DNA of 64,000 bases. It comes from Pseudomonas sp. L5B5. Lineage in GTDB: Bacteria; Pseudomonadota; Gammaproteobacteria; Pseudomonadales; Pseudomonadaceae. Below, one piece after another: positions 33,278-42,008 of the stretch. The DNA lies in contig NZ_CP084742.1 of the NCBI RefSeq assembly GCF_020520285.1, positions 3,038,001 to 3,102,000 of the forward strand. The letters run 5' to 3'. Positions within the stretch are counted from its first letter, which is position 1. Every line of letters starts with the position of its first letter. The notes below the pieces were generated by a model. That model was given only the letters and a program-made list of their open reading frames with translations, searched no databases and had not been told where the DNA came from. The translations under genes were made by a program, and so were the position numbers.

Positions 33278-34267
33278 TCAGCGCAGGACGACGAGCCTGC
33301 CGAAAATCTGGTGCTGTTTGAAACCCAGCACCGCCTGCAGGGAGTCGAGGACCGCTTGCGGGTCCTTGCTGGAGAAACTGCCACTGATGCGCCGCGCCGC
33401 CAGCTCATCGTTGAGCAGCAGGATGCGCCCCGGGAAGTAGCGCTGCAGGTCCTGGACCACCTCGGCCAGCGGTGCGTGGTAGTAGTTCAACCAGCCCTCG
33501 CGCCAGGCCAGTTGGGCTTCGCTGTCGGTTGTGTGCAACGGGGCGGCCTGCCCCTGGCCGTAGGCCACTTGCTGGCCGGCGCCAAGCACTTGCTGCGCCG
33601 CCCCCCGGGACGGCGTGACCCCGACCCGCCCGGACAACACCGTGACCTGCGCGCCCCGGGGTTGCAGGCAAACTTCGAACTGGGTGCCCAGGACATGGGC
33701 CTCGCCCTGCTCCGCCGTGACCACGAACGGCTGGCCGGTGTGGCTGACGCTGAAGAAACCGGCGCCACGGCGCAGTTGCACCTGCCGCTGGCCATGGCTG
33801 AAGTCCACGGCAATGGCGCTGTCGGCGTCCAGGGTCACTTCGCTGCGGTCGGCCAGGGTCACGGTGCGTACCTGGCCCGGTGCCGAGACGTAGTCGGCGC
33901 CCAGGTCATCGACCCAGCGTCCCGGCTGCCAGCCGGCGCCCAGGGCCACCGCCAGCAGCACACTGGCGGCCATCGCCAACCCCACCGCTGTGCGGCGCCG
34001 GCCCCGGCCCCGAGCCGCCTCCATGCGATGCAGCAGGCCGTGCAGGGCCTGGGCGTCTTCCGCGGCCAGGGTCCGCGCCGGCTGTTCGCTCAACTCCCAC
34101 ACCACCTGGGCCTGGGCATAGGCCTCGACATGGGCCGGATCGGCTTGCAGCCACTGGCTGAAGGTGGCCTGGTCGCCGCTGCTGGGCCGGTCGTGGAGCA
34201 GGCTCAGCCAGGCCAGGGCAGCCTGTTCCTGGGCGGGCGTCGGGATGACGATGGAGCGCTGGTTCAC
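33278..34267 (-). CDS. FecR-family anti-sigma / sigma regulator
   Basis: 329-residue inner-membrane regulator: an N-terminal cytoplasmic anti-sigma domain with the DUF4880-like block (ALAWLSLLHD...FSQWLQADPAHVEAYAQ), a membrane segment at ~93-110 and a periplasmic FecR domain (APGQVRTVTLADRSEVTLDADS). It should receive a signal from an STN-containing receptor and control the ECF sigma factor next door. It starts at GTG 34267, overlapping the sigma stop (GTGA), so the pair is translationally coupled. No STN receptor is adjacent; the one at 24.4-26.9 kb is a candidate partner. Confidence 0.92.
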   Translation of the reverse strand: MNQRSIVIPTPAQEQAALAWLSLLHDRPSSGDQATFSQWLQADPAHVEAYAQAQVVWELSEQPARTLAAEDAQALHGLLHRMEAARGRGRRRTAVGLAMAASVLLAVALGAGWQPGRWVDDLGADYVSAPGQVRTVTLADRSEVTLDADSAIAVDFSHGQRQVQLRRGAGFFSVSHTGQPFVVTAEQGEAHVLGTQFEVCLQPRGAQVTVLSGRVGVTPSRGAAQQVLGAGQQVAYGQGQAAPLHTTDSEAQLAWREGWLNYYHAPLAEVVQDLQRYFPGRILLLNDELAARRISGSFSSKDPQAVLDSLQAVLGFKQHQIFGRLVVLR

Positions 34268-34839
34268 GGGGCATTCCTTGGCGTGCGCGGGGTCGAGGGG
34301 TCCCGCAGGCTGGCCTTGCAGGCTTCGAGGGCGCGCATCATATGTTTTTCCACGGCGCTTTGGGACAGGCCCATCGCCTTGGCGATCTCGGCGTACTTGC
34401 GCCCATGGATGCGGTTGAGCAGGAAGATCTGCCGGGTGCGCTGGGGCAGGCTGCGCAGGGCCGCCTCGACATGGCGCAGGTCATTGCCGGCTTCCAGCAC
34501 GGCCTGTGGCTCGAGGCCCTGCTGATCCTGTTGCTCGGGCATCCAGCCTTCGCTGACCCGGACTCGCGCGCCCTCGCTGCGCAAGTGGTCGATGGCGATG
34601 TTGCCAGCGCAGCGCAACAGGTAAGTGCTCAGTTCCTCGACCTGGATCAGGGGGCGACGCCAGAAACGCAGGAACAGGTCCTGCACCAGATCAGCGGCGG
34701 TGGCCCGACAGCCGACACGGCGACTGACAAGGGCCTCCATCTGCGTACGTTGGGACAGAAACACCTGGAGAAAATGCGCGCGGCTGCCTCGTGGATCGGG
34801 CCCATCCGGTTCTCGGGATTGCGGGGGCAAGACATCCAT
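34264..34839 (-). CDS. FecI-family ECF sigma factor (orphan pair)
   Basis: 191-residue ECF sigma factor. Sigma2 region with ATAADLVQDLFLRFWRRP and sigma4 with RTRQIFLLNRIHGRKYAEIAKAMG are clear. It is the fourth gene of an operon DUF3649-PepSY-DUF3325-FecI-FecR, whose first gene lies next to the Fur-box region at 37126. ATG 34839 gives a normal-length protein, although its ribosome-binding site is weak. Predicted to transcribe an iron-siderophore receptor gene located elsewhere. Confidence 0.9.
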   Translation of the reverse strand: MDVLPPQSREPDGPDPRGSRAHFLQVFLSQRTQMEALVSRRVGCRATAADLVQDLFLRFWRRPLIQVEELSTYLLRCAGNIAIDHLRSEGARVRVSEGWMPEQQDQQGLEPQAVLEAGNDLRHVEAALRSLPQRTRQIFLLNRIHGRKYAEIAKAMGLSQSAVEKHMMRALEACKASLRDPSTPRTPRNAP

Positions 34840-34850
34840 CGGCGCGCTCG

Positions 34851-35177
34851 TCAGAACTGGGCCAGGGCCGCGAGCGGGCTGGCCAGCAAGCTGGCCCCCG
34901 CCATCGACAGCACCAGCCGCGGACGGTAGGGCAGCAGCAGTACCAGCAGCAAGGCGCTGCACATCAGCACCGCGCACCACTGCACCAATCCCAGGCTCCA
35001 GCCAGTGGCCTGCACGGCGGCCACCAGGGACAAGCCCAGCAGCAACCAGCCGCCCAGGCGCAAGCCGTGACGGCGCAGCAGGGATGGCTTGCCGCCCAGC
35101 AACTCGCCGTGGTGCCGGTCCAGGGACAGGCACAATCCGGTGAAACCGGCATAACAGAGCAACAGGGCCAGGAGCAT
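34851..35177 (-). CDS. DUF3325 small membrane protein
   Basis: 108 residues with about three membrane segments (2-17, 42-62, 65-83). The family accompanies PepSY and DUF3649 genes in siderophore-uptake operons; its biochemical role is unknown. Its ATG directly follows the PepSY stop (TGAATG), and fecI starts 11 bp after its own stop. Confidence 0.85.
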   Translation of the reverse strand: MLLALLLCYAGFTGLCLSLDRHHGELLGGKPSLLRRHGLRLGGWLLLGLSLVAAVQATGWSLGLVQWCAVLMCSALLLVLLLPYRPRLVLSMAGASLLASPLAALAQF

Positions 35178-36755
35178 TCAGTCCACCTCGGTATCAGCAA
35201 CCCGTGCACGGCCACGGGGCTTGGTTGTGGCAGGTGCCTGGGCGGCGCGCTGCATCTTGCGTGCCGCCCAGGCCAGGAACAGGCCACTGGCCAGGCACGC
35301 CAGGTCGAAGCCGGCCCGGGTCCAGTCGCCTCGGCTGAGGAACCCATCGGCCAGGTTCGCCCCGGTCAAGGCATCGAGCAGCGGGATGCTGGCCAGCAGC
35401 AGCGCGGCCAGGCCCAGTTGCTCGACCCACGCCTGGCGGCCACGGCGTGCCAGCGCATGGAGGAGGCTCAGGCCCCAGGCGATGAAGAAGCTGTTGACCT
35501 CCCAGTCGGCGCGCTCGGCAAAGTCGGCCGACAGCAGGCGATTGGCCCAGAAGAAGGCCGCCACTGCCAGGACCAGCCCGGACATGCTGGCAATGTTCAG
35601 CACCTCGACCAGGCGCAGCTCGAAGGGCATGACCGGGCTCTTGGCATGCTTGAGTTGGCGCTTGCCGAGCCAGATCACCAGGCCGGTACCGATCATCGCG
35701 GTGCTGGCCAGGCCACAGATGAAGTACAGCCAGCGCAGCACCGGTCCGGCGAACAGGCCCATGTGCAGGCCATAGAAACTGCCGCCAATGACCTTGGGCA
35801 GGGACTGCTCGGGGCTTTCCTGCAACGGCTGGCCCGTGACGCCGTTGAACGACACCGCGCGGCCGAAGTTGCGTACCACCTGGTCGGCGCCATGGCGCAT
35901 GACCTGCACTGTGGCATTGAGGTCCCCCGGGTTATTGACCATCACACGCTGCACCCGTCCTTGCGGCCAGTGCTCCAACGCCTGCCTGAGCATGGGTTCC
36001 AGGGGCGCCAGCGCCGCCGGCTCACCGGCGGCCGGGAGGGTGCGGGCCGCCGGTTGCAGGTCCTGGAAGAAGGCGGTGTTGTCCCCCTTGTAGGCGACCA
36101 GGACGCTCGCCGGCATGACCATGGACATGAAGATCACCAGGCTGCTGTAGGTGATCATCAGGTGGAACGGCAGCACCAGCACGCCCAGGGCGTTGTGCCC
36201 GTCGAGCCAGGTACGCTGGCCCTTGCGCGGGCGAAAGGTGAAGAAGTCCTTGAAGATCTTCTTGTGGATGATGATGCCGCTGACCAGCGCCACGAACATC
36301 ACCATGGCCGCCAGGGTGGACAGCCAGCGGCCCCAGGGATAAGGCATCTGCAACTGGAAATGGAACCGGTAGAAGAACTCGCCGCCGCGAGTGTCGCGCG
36401 CATGCAGCTCGCTGCCGGTGGCCGGGTCCAGCAGCTTTTCAGTGAAGGCGCCCCGCTCCCCTGGTTTGCCCGGCGCCTGCCAGGCCACCGACAAGGCCGG
36501 TTCGCGGCTGTCGGGCAAACTGATGAACCAGCGTTGCGCGCCCTGCCCATGCTGTTCCAGGTAGCGCTGGGCCAGGCCCAGGCTGGCCTCGGCATTCAAG
36601 GCCCGGGCCGGGACCTCGGGCTGCATCCAGTGGCTGATCTCGTACTTGAAATACGACAGGGTCCCGGTGAAGAAAATGGCGAACAGCAGCCAGCCGAACA
36701 GCAGCCCGGTCCAGGTGTGCAGCCAGGCCATGGACTGGCGGAAACCTTCTTTCAT
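35178..36755 (-). CDS. PepSY-associated TM protein (PiuB-like, putative siderophore-iron reductase)
   Basis: 525-residue inner-membrane protein with the PepSY-TM pattern: an N-terminal HTWTGLLFGWLLF segment, a long periplasmic domain, the GHNALGVLVLPFHLMITYSSL segment, a conserved GLHMG...G block near residue 330, and C-terminal membrane helices. Such proteins are thought to help release iron from siderophores in the periplasm; this is a family-level inference. The ATG at 36755 overlaps the DUF3649 stop (ATGA). Confidence 0.9.
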   Translation of the reverse strand: MKEGFRQSMAWLHTWTGLLFGWLLFAIFFTGTLSYFKYEISHWMQPEVPARALNAEASLGLAQRYLEQHGQGAQRWFISLPDSREPALSVAWQAPGKPGERGAFTEKLLDPATGSELHARDTRGGEFFYRFHFQLQMPYPWGRWLSTLAAMVMFVALVSGIIIHKKIFKDFFTFRPRKGQRTWLDGHNALGVLVLPFHLMITYSSLVIFMSMVMPASVLVAYKGDNTAFFQDLQPAARTLPAAGEPAALAPLEPMLRQALEHWPQGRVQRVMVNNPGDLNATVQVMRHGADQVVRNFGRAVSFNGVTGQPLQESPEQSLPKVIGGSFYGLHMGLFAGPVLRWLYFICGLASTAMIGTGLVIWLGKRQLKHAKSPVMPFELRLVEVLNIASMSGLVLAVAAFFWANRLLSADFAERADWEVNSFFIAWGLSLLHALARRGRQAWVEQLGLAALLLASIPLLDALTGANLADGFLSRGDWTRAGFDLACLASGLFLAWAARKMQRAAQAPATTKPRGRARVADTEVD

Positions 36756-37057
36756 GGCAAGGACGCCCAATAGGCGCTGCCGGCGATGAGCGCCAGCACC
36801 AGGCAGGCCACGGCCACGCCGAACCAGGCCTGCCAGGCACTGCGACAGGCGAAGCACCCGATCACCGCCAGCAGGTAGAACAGGAACGACGCCATCATCC
36901 CGCTGAGCACGGCGTCAGCCTTGGACATCGGCAGCAGCAAGGTCAGGCAGACACTGGACAGTGCCGCCAGCAGGTAACCACCCAGGACGGCGGCACACAC
37001 CCGCGAAGCGACCGCCAGACGATAGGAAGCGGGAATCCCGCCGGCCTTGCTTTTCAT
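36752..37057 (-). CDS. DUF3649 small membrane protein
   Basis: 101 residues with about three membrane segments. First gene of the DUF3649-PepSY-DUF3325-FecI-FecR operon. ATG 37057 with AAGG upstream is chosen; 37147 in the same frame would start inside the shared promoter region. The Fur-box match at 37126-37140 lies 69 bp upstream and should also serve the divergent fecI. Confidence 0.85.
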   Translation of the reverse strand: MKSKAGGIPASYRLAVASRVCAAVLGGYLLAALSSVCLTLLLPMSKADAVLSGMMASFLFYLLAVIGCFACRSAWQAWFGVAVACLVLALIAGSAYWASLP

Positions 37058-37125
37058 GTTCGGACCTTGAAGCAAAAGAAAGCCCGGGACGCGAATGCCC
37101 GGGCGCAACAGGCGGACAATACTAA

Positions 37126-37140
37126 TGATAAATATTCTCA
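37126..37140. promoter_or_regulatory. Fur box in the divergent DUF3649 / fecI promoter region
   Basis: TGATAAATATTCTCA matches the 7-1-7 Fur consensus TGATAAT-N-ATTATCA at 12 of 14 defined positions. It lies 69 bp before DUF3649 (minus) and 130 bp before fecI (plus), placed to repress both iron-uptake operons when iron is plentiful. Confidence 0.75.
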
Positions 37141-37269
37141 TACGCAAAAAGTGTGAAGCGTCGGCCCGTGCCCGCTGATCCGAGCCGATTGCCGAAGCGA
37201 AGATCCTCCCACTACAATGCGAACAATTCTCGTTACCTTATGCACCCTGTCAGTGCAGGAGCGTCCGGC

Positions 37270-37758
37270 TTGTCTCATTCCGCTACCGTCGAAGGCCTCT
37301 ACCTGGCCCATCACCGCTGGTTGAACACCTGGTTGCGGCGCCGGCTCGGCTGCCCGGACAGCGCCGCCGACCTGGCCCAGGACACCTTCATCCGGGTCCT
37401 GGGCGCACGGGAAACCCCGGTGCTGCTAGAGCCAAGGGCGTTTCTCACCACCATCGCCAAACGGGTGCTGAGCAATCACTACCGACGCCAGGACCTGGAG
37501 CGCGCCTACCTGGAAACCCTGGCGCAGATGCCCGAACACGCCGCACCTTCGGAAGAGGAACGGGCGATCATCCTGCAAACCCTGATGGAACTGGACAGCC
37601 TGCTCGACGGCCTGCCGCGCCAGGTCAAGCAGGCGTTCCTGCTGTGCCAGCTGGACGGCCTGACCTACGCCGAAATCGGCCGGGAACTGGGCATCTCCAT
37701 CGCCACCGTCAAGCGCCACCTGAACAAGGCAGCCATGCGCTGCTACTTCGCCCTGTGA
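37270..37758 (+). CDS. fecI: ECF sigma factor FecI (TTG start)
   Basis: 162-residue ECF sigma factor that should direct RNA polymerase to the fecA promoter when ferric citrate binds FecA. Sigma2 (GCPDSAADLAQDTFIRVLGA) and sigma4 (GLTYAEIGRELGISIATVKRHL) regions are clear. TTG 37270 is chosen because AGGAG lies eight bases upstream and the product begins MSHSATVEGLYLAHH, the usual family start; ATG 37240 would add ten residues. fecR follows after 8 bp and fecA after that, the standard fecIRA order. Confidence 0.92.
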   Translation: MSHSATVEGLYLAHHRWLNTWLRRRLGCPDSAADLAQDTFIRVLGARETPVLLEPRAFLTTIAKRVLSNHYRRQDLERAYLETLAQMPEHAAPSEEERAIILQTLMELDSLLDGLPRQVKQAFLLCQLDGLTYAEIGRELGISIATVKRHLNKAAMRCYFAL

Positions 37759-37766
37759 GCCAACCG

Positions 37767-38729
37767 ATGAATCCGCACCTCAATGCCCAGCCCGATTTCA
37801 GCAATCAGGTCGCCGAGCAGGCCGTGCACTGGCTGATCGAGATGCAGGACGGCCCGTTGAGTCCACGCCAGCAGCAGGCCTGGCAGCAATGGCACGACGC
37901 CCACGGCGAACACCAGCGGGCGTGGGCGCATATCCAGCGGGTCAACCAGCGCTTGCGCAGCCTGTCGTCGCCATTGGCCCACGCCGCGCTGAACGCTCCG
38001 ACAGCCAGCGGTCGACGCCAGGTTCTCAAGTTGCTGCTGGTGCTTGGCGCTGGCTCGGCCGCCTGGGGCCTGCGCGAGCACAACCCGCTGCCGCCCTTGC
38101 TGGCGGACTACAGCAGCGCGCTGGGCCAGCGACGCAAGCTGCAACTGAGCGATGGCAGCCTGTTGCAACTCAATACCAGCAGCGCCGTGGATGTGCGCTT
38201 CGATAGCCAGCAGCGGCTGATCCGCCTGCTGGAGGGCGAGATCATGCTCAGCGCCGGCAAGGACCCGCGGCCACTGCTGGTGCACAGCGCCCAGGGGCAG
38301 GTGCGCACCGCCAGCGGACACCTGAACCTGCGGCAGTTCAAGGGCCATAGCCAACTGGCGGTGTACTCGGGCAGCGCCAGCGTGGAATCCGCCACCCACA
38401 CCGTGGCTCCACCCAGGGTAGAGGCCGGGCAACAGCTGGATTTTCGCAGCAATGGCTGGGATGCCCCACGCCCCCTGGATGCCGGCAGCGGGGCCTGGAG
38501 CGAGGGCATGCTGGTGGTGGCGCACATGCGCCTGGCGGATTTTCTCGACGAACTGGGACGCTACCGCCGTGGCCGCTTGAACTGCGACACGCAAGTGGCG
38601 GACCTGCTGATCTCCGGCAGCTATCCCCTGGACGACAGCGAACGGATTCTCGACCTGCTACAGGTCAGCCTGCCGGTCAGGGTGCGACGGTTCACCCGCT
38701 ATTGGGTCAACGTCGAGGCCCGCGCCTGA
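37767..38729 (+). CDS. fecR: FecR-type regulator of FecI
   Basis: 320-residue inner-membrane regulator with an N-terminal DUF4880 block (EQAVHWLIEMQDGPLSPRQQQAWQQW), a membrane segment near 85-100 and a periplasmic FecR domain (GQRRKLQLSDGSLLQLNTSSAVDV). It carries the FecA signal to FecI. It starts 8 bp after the fecI stop. fecA begins 237 bp downstream, beyond a REP-type element, so fecA is probably transcribed mainly from its own FecI-dependent promoter. Confidence 0.93.
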   Translation: MNPHLNAQPDFSNQVAEQAVHWLIEMQDGPLSPRQQQAWQQWHDAHGEHQRAWAHIQRVNQRLRSLSSPLAHAALNAPTASGRRQVLKLLLVLGAGSAAWGLREHNPLPPLLADYSSALGQRRKLQLSDGSLLQLNTSSAVDVRFDSQQRLIRLLEGEIMLSAGKDPRPLLVHSAQGQVRTASGHLNLRQFKGHSQLAVYSGSASVESATHTVAPPRVEAGQQLDFRSNGWDAPRPLDAGSGAWSEGMLVVAHMRLADFLDELGRYRRGRLNCDTQVADLLISGSYPLDDSERILDLLQVSLPVRVRRFTRYWVNVEARA

Positions 38730-38734
38730 CCCCT

Positions 38735-38835
38735 GTAGCCGCTGTCGAGCCCCGGCGAGGCTGCGCACGGGCGCGCAGCGGCCGCCAGATCCAGCGTCTC
38801 GTGCCGAACCGAGCGCAGCCTGCGGCAGCGGCTAC
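38735..38835. repeat. REP-type element between fecR and fecA
   Basis: Begins GTAGCCGCTGTCGAGCC six bases after the fecR stop and ends CTGCGGCAGCGGCTAC. GTAGCCGCTG family. It could attenuate read-through from fecIR into fecA. Confidence 0.82.
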
Positions 38836-38966
38836 ACGAAGTGATAGGCAGACGCCATCCGTACACCACTGGAACATTTTTTTTGATGAGGCATGAGCCG
38901 TTTTGCCAGGTTCGAGTGACAGGGAAGGAAAGCCACCTTGATTCTTCCTTTTCAGGATCTCCCTCG

Positions 38967-41327
38967 ATGACCCAGCACTCCACTCGCCTCACGCCCCTGG
39001 CCCGCTCACTGCGTCACCTGCTGCTGGGGGCCAGCCTGGGCCTGGCCAGCCTGACCCCACTCCAGGCCGCCGAGGTCACGAGCAAGTCGTATCACATCGC
39101 GGCGATGCCGCTGGAAAACGCGCTGAACCAGTTCGGCCGTGAAGCCGGCGTGCTGATCTCCTTCGGTTCGCAACTGACCCGCGGCGTCCAGAGCCATGGC
39201 CTGGACGGGCAATACAGCACCGAGCAAGCGCTGCAAATTCTCCTGCAGGGCAGCGGCCTACAAGCGCGAGCCGAAGGCGACAATGCCTTCAGCCTGCAAC
39301 CGGCAAGCCCCGAGAACACACCGGCCACCTTGCAACTGGGCGCTTCCAGCGTGGTCGGCGACTGGCTGGGCGATGCCCGGCAGGGCGACGTCTTCGAACA
39401 CGCCGGGGCGCGGGATGTGATCCGCCGTGAAGAGTTCGAGCGTCAAGGCGCGACCCAGGCACGGGACGTGCTCAACCGGATTCCCGGGGTCAACGCTCCG
39501 GACAACAACGGCACCGGCAGCCATGACATGGCGCTGAACTTCGGCATTCGCGGCCTCAACCCACGCCTGGCCTCACGCTCCACGGTGCTGATGGACGGCA
39601 TTCCGGTGCCGTTCGCGCCCTACGGCCAGCCCCAGCTGTCGTTCGCCCCCATCAGCATGGGCAACATGGACGCCGTGGACGTGGTGCGCGGTGGCGGCGC
39701 GGTGCGCTATGGACCGCAGAACGTCGGCGGCATCGTCAACTTCGTGACCCGGGCGATTCCCGACGCGCCAACAGTCAAGGGCGGCTTCCAGACCGAGACC
39801 AGCCCCTCCTCCAGCCATGACGGCTTCAAGACCAGCGCCAACCTGCTGGCCGGCGGCACTGCCGACAATGGCCTGGGTGGCGCCCTGCTGTACTCCGGCA
39901 CCCGTGGCGGCGACTGGCGCGAACACAGCGACACGCGGATCGACGACCTGATCCTCAAGGGCAAGTACCAGCTCGACGAAGCCAACAGCTTCAACGCCAT
40001 GGCCCAGTATTACGAAGGCGAGGCGGACATGCCCGGCGGCCTCAACGTGGCGGACTACAAGGCCGATCCGTATCAGTCGACCCGACCCTACGACAAGTTC
40101 TGGGGGCGGCGGACGATGTTCAACCTCGGCTATCGCTACCAGGAGGATTGTCGCGAGTTCACCGTCAACAGTTTCTTCACCAAGACCCTGCGCAGCGGTT
40201 ACCTGGACCAGCTCAACTTCCTGTCCCTGTCGCCCCGCGAGTACTGGGTACGCGGCCTGGAAACCCGCCTGGCCCAAGGCTTCGACCTGGGGGACAGCAG
40301 CCACGAAGTGGGCGTCGGTTATCGCTACATCAACGAGGCCGGGCACGAACTGCGCTACCGCACGCCCATCAGCGCCAACCAGCAGTTGACCACCCGCAAC
40401 AGCCGCAACGATCGCGACACCCGTGGCGGCACCCAAGCCCATGCCCTGTTCCTCGATGACCGCATCGATATCGGCAAGTGGACCCTGACCCCGGGCATCC
40501 GCTATGAAATGATCGAGTCGCAGCAGAGCAACAACCTCAGCAACGTCAAGTACAAGGGCAACTACAACACTGCGTTGCCGGCGCTGAACGTGATGTACCA
40601 CCTCGACGACAGCTGGAATCTCTACGCCAACACTGAAGGCTCGTTCGGCAGCGTGCAGTACAGCCAGATGCCCAACCGAGTGGCCAGCGGCGAGGTGAAA
40701 CCGGAGAAGGCCCGCACCTGGGAGGTCGGCACTCGTTATGACAACGGCACCTTGCGCGCAGAGCTGGGCGCGTTCCTGATCAACTTCGACAACCAGTACG
40801 ACAGCAACCAGACCAACGACACCGTGATCGCCCGCGGGCAAACGCGGCATCAGGGAATCGAGAGCAGCATCAATTACGCCCTCGATGGCCTGGACCCGGC
40901 GCTGGCGGGGTTCGATATCTACGCCACCTACGCCTATGTCGATGCCACCATTCGCGAAGATGGACCGAACAAGGGCAATCGCGTGCCGTTCTCTTCCAAG
41001 CACAAGGGCACGCTTGGGGTCAGCTACACCGAAGGCCCCTGGAAGCTCAATGTCGACAGCAGCTATCAGAGCAGCCAGTTCGCCGACAACGCCAACACCT
41101 CCCGCGAAAGCCTCGACGGCAGCACCGGGCGCATCCCCGGCTACATGCTGTTCAGCACCCGTGCCGGCTACGACTTCGGCCCGCAACTGTCGGACCTGAA
41201 CGTGGCGGTGGGGGTGAAGAACATCTTCAACCGCCAGTACTTCACCCGCTCCTTCGACGACAACAACAAGGGCAAGTACGTGGGCGAGCCCCGCACCTTG
41301 TATGTGCAGACCTCGGTTGCCTTCTGA
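38967..41327 (+). CDS. fecA: Ferric citrate receptor FecA
   Basis: 786-residue TonB-dependent outer-membrane receptor for ferric dicitrate. It matches E. coli FecA over its full length, including near-identical plug blocks (VVGDWLGDARQGDVFEHAGA, RIPGVNAPDNNGTGSHD, STVLMDGIPVPFAPYGQPQ) and barrel blocks (NLYANTEGSFGSVQYSQ). Signal peptide to ~35, STN signalling domain ~40-110, plug to ~260, barrel ending QTSVAF. ATG 38967 gives the normal signal peptide. The complete fecIRA set predicts citrate-responsive, Fur-controlled iron uptake. Confidence 0.97.
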   Translation: MTQHSTRLTPLARSLRHLLLGASLGLASLTPLQAAEVTSKSYHIAAMPLENALNQFGREAGVLISFGSQLTRGVQSHGLDGQYSTEQALQILLQGSGLQARAEGDNAFSLQPASPENTPATLQLGASSVVGDWLGDARQGDVFEHAGARDVIRREEFERQGATQARDVLNRIPGVNAPDNNGTGSHDMALNFGIRGLNPRLASRSTVLMDGIPVPFAPYGQPQLSFAPISMGNMDAVDVVRGGGAVRYGPQNVGGIVNFVTRAIPDAPTVKGGFQTETSPSSSHDGFKTSANLLAGGTADNGLGGALLYSGTRGGDWREHSDTRIDDLILKGKYQLDEANSFNAMAQYYEGEADMPGGLNVADYKADPYQSTRPYDKFWGRRTMFNLGYRYQEDCREFTVNSFFTKTLRSGYLDQLNFLSLSPREYWVRGLETRLAQGFDLGDSSHEVGVGYRYINEAGHELRYRTPISANQQLTTRNSRNDRDTRGGTQAHALFLDDRIDIGKWTLTPGIRYEMIESQQSNNLSNVKYKGNYNTALPALNVMYHLDDSWNLYANTEGSFGSVQYSQMPNRVASGEVKPEKARTWEVGTRYDNGTLRAELGAFLINFDNQYDSNQTNDTVIARGQTRHQGIESSINYALDGLDPALAGFDIYATYAYVDATIREDGPNKGNRVPFSSKHKGTLGVSYTEGPWKLNVDSSYQSSQFADNANTSRESLDGSTGRIPGYMLFSTRAGYDFGPQLSDLNVAVGVKNIFNRQYFTRSFDDNNKGKYVGEPRTLYVQTSVAF

Positions 41328-41335
41328 GGCGCCAT

Positions 41336-41366
41336 AAAAGAAAACGGGCCTGCAATGCAGGCCCGT
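41336..41366 (-). terminator. Terminator of the HPF-like gene (between convergent genes)
   Basis: Stem ACGGGCCTGC / GCAGGCCCGT with loop AAT at 41344-41366. On the minus strand it runs into TTTTCTTTT, so it serves the leftward gene; it may also slow fecA transcripts. Confidence 0.8.
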
Positions 41367-41389
41367 CGGGTTGAGGGAACATCCAGCTA

Positions 41390-41797
41390 TCAGCTATTGA
41401 GGGCAGCCTGCTGGTTCTCCAGGAATTCTTCTTCGAGCAGGGCATCCGCCTCGCTGCCGTCATCGCCGGTCACTGCCGCCGGACGCTTGGCTCGCAGTTT
41501 GCCGAACATGTGTTCCAGGGCACTTTCCAGCTTGACCGTGGCGCCATCGATGGCCTGTTCCAGGGTGTCGGCCTTGTGGGTCACGGAGATCGGCTGGTGC
41601 CCTTTGGGCCGAGCCTCGAGCTGGCAGCGCAGGTCATCGGGACCCGACTTGCCACCGTTCTCGTCCCGCAGGTGGACCACCACTCGGGTCAGGTCCTCCT
41701 CGTAGCGTTCGAGCGTGCTTTCAACGGTGCTGCGCACCCACTCCTCCATCCGAAGGCTGCTTTGAATATGGTTATCGCTATGGACTTGGATTTGCAT
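41390..41797 (-). CDS. HPF/RaiA-family ribosome-associated protein
   Basis: 135 residues, begins MQIQVHSDNHIQSS. The HPF/RaiA-type beta-alpha-beta fold is suggested by RVVVHLRDENG, CQLEARPKGHQPISVTHKAD and LEQAIDGATVKLESALEH. Proteins of this family bind 30S subunits and silence ribosomes in stress or stationary phase. The C-terminal ~30 residues are acidic and low-complexity. It stands alone with its own terminator; the upstream region is AT-rich. Confidence 0.85.
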   Translation of the reverse strand: MQIQVHSDNHIQSSLRMEEWVRSTVESTLERYEEDLTRVVVHLRDENGGKSGPDDLRCQLEARPKGHQPISVTHKADTLEQAIDGATVKLESALEHMFGKLRAKRPAAVTGDDGSEADALLEEEFLENQQAALNS

Positions 41798-41920
41798 AGT
41801 TCTTCCCTTATTTCAGCTTGCTCGCAAGAGGCCGGGAACCTGGTTTCAACCAGCATTTCGTGACCTCTTGGTTACACAATTAGGCACGACGAAGAACATT
41901 TCAACCCCTGGAAAAATATA

Positions 41921-41940
41921 AATATTCATACGCAAATAAA
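41921..41940. repeat. AT-rich 20-mer nearly identical to the fec Fur-box region
   Basis: ATAAATATTCATACGCAAAT equals the sequence at 37128-37148 except for a two-base TC insertion there and one terminal base. It lies 124 bp upstream of the HPF-like gene and 81 bp after the end of the LysR gene. It may be a second, weaker Fur-like site or a duplicated remnant. Confidence 0.5.
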
Positions 41941-42008
41941 GCCGGACAAACCCTCGGGGCACTGTTAATGTCGGGAGTCCGCCCTGCTCTCGACAGGGCT
42001 CGAACACC

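Noticed and set aside
38870-38905. Possible FecI-type promoter (GGAACAT ... CCGTTTT) before fecA
   Set aside because: The element spacing is about three bases longer than in E. coli fecA and similarity is weak, so it was not listed as a feature.
41975-42006. GCCCTG...CAGGGC hairpin just after the LysR gene end as its terminator
   Set aside because: There is no T-tract on either strand after the stem, so termination cannot be claimed.
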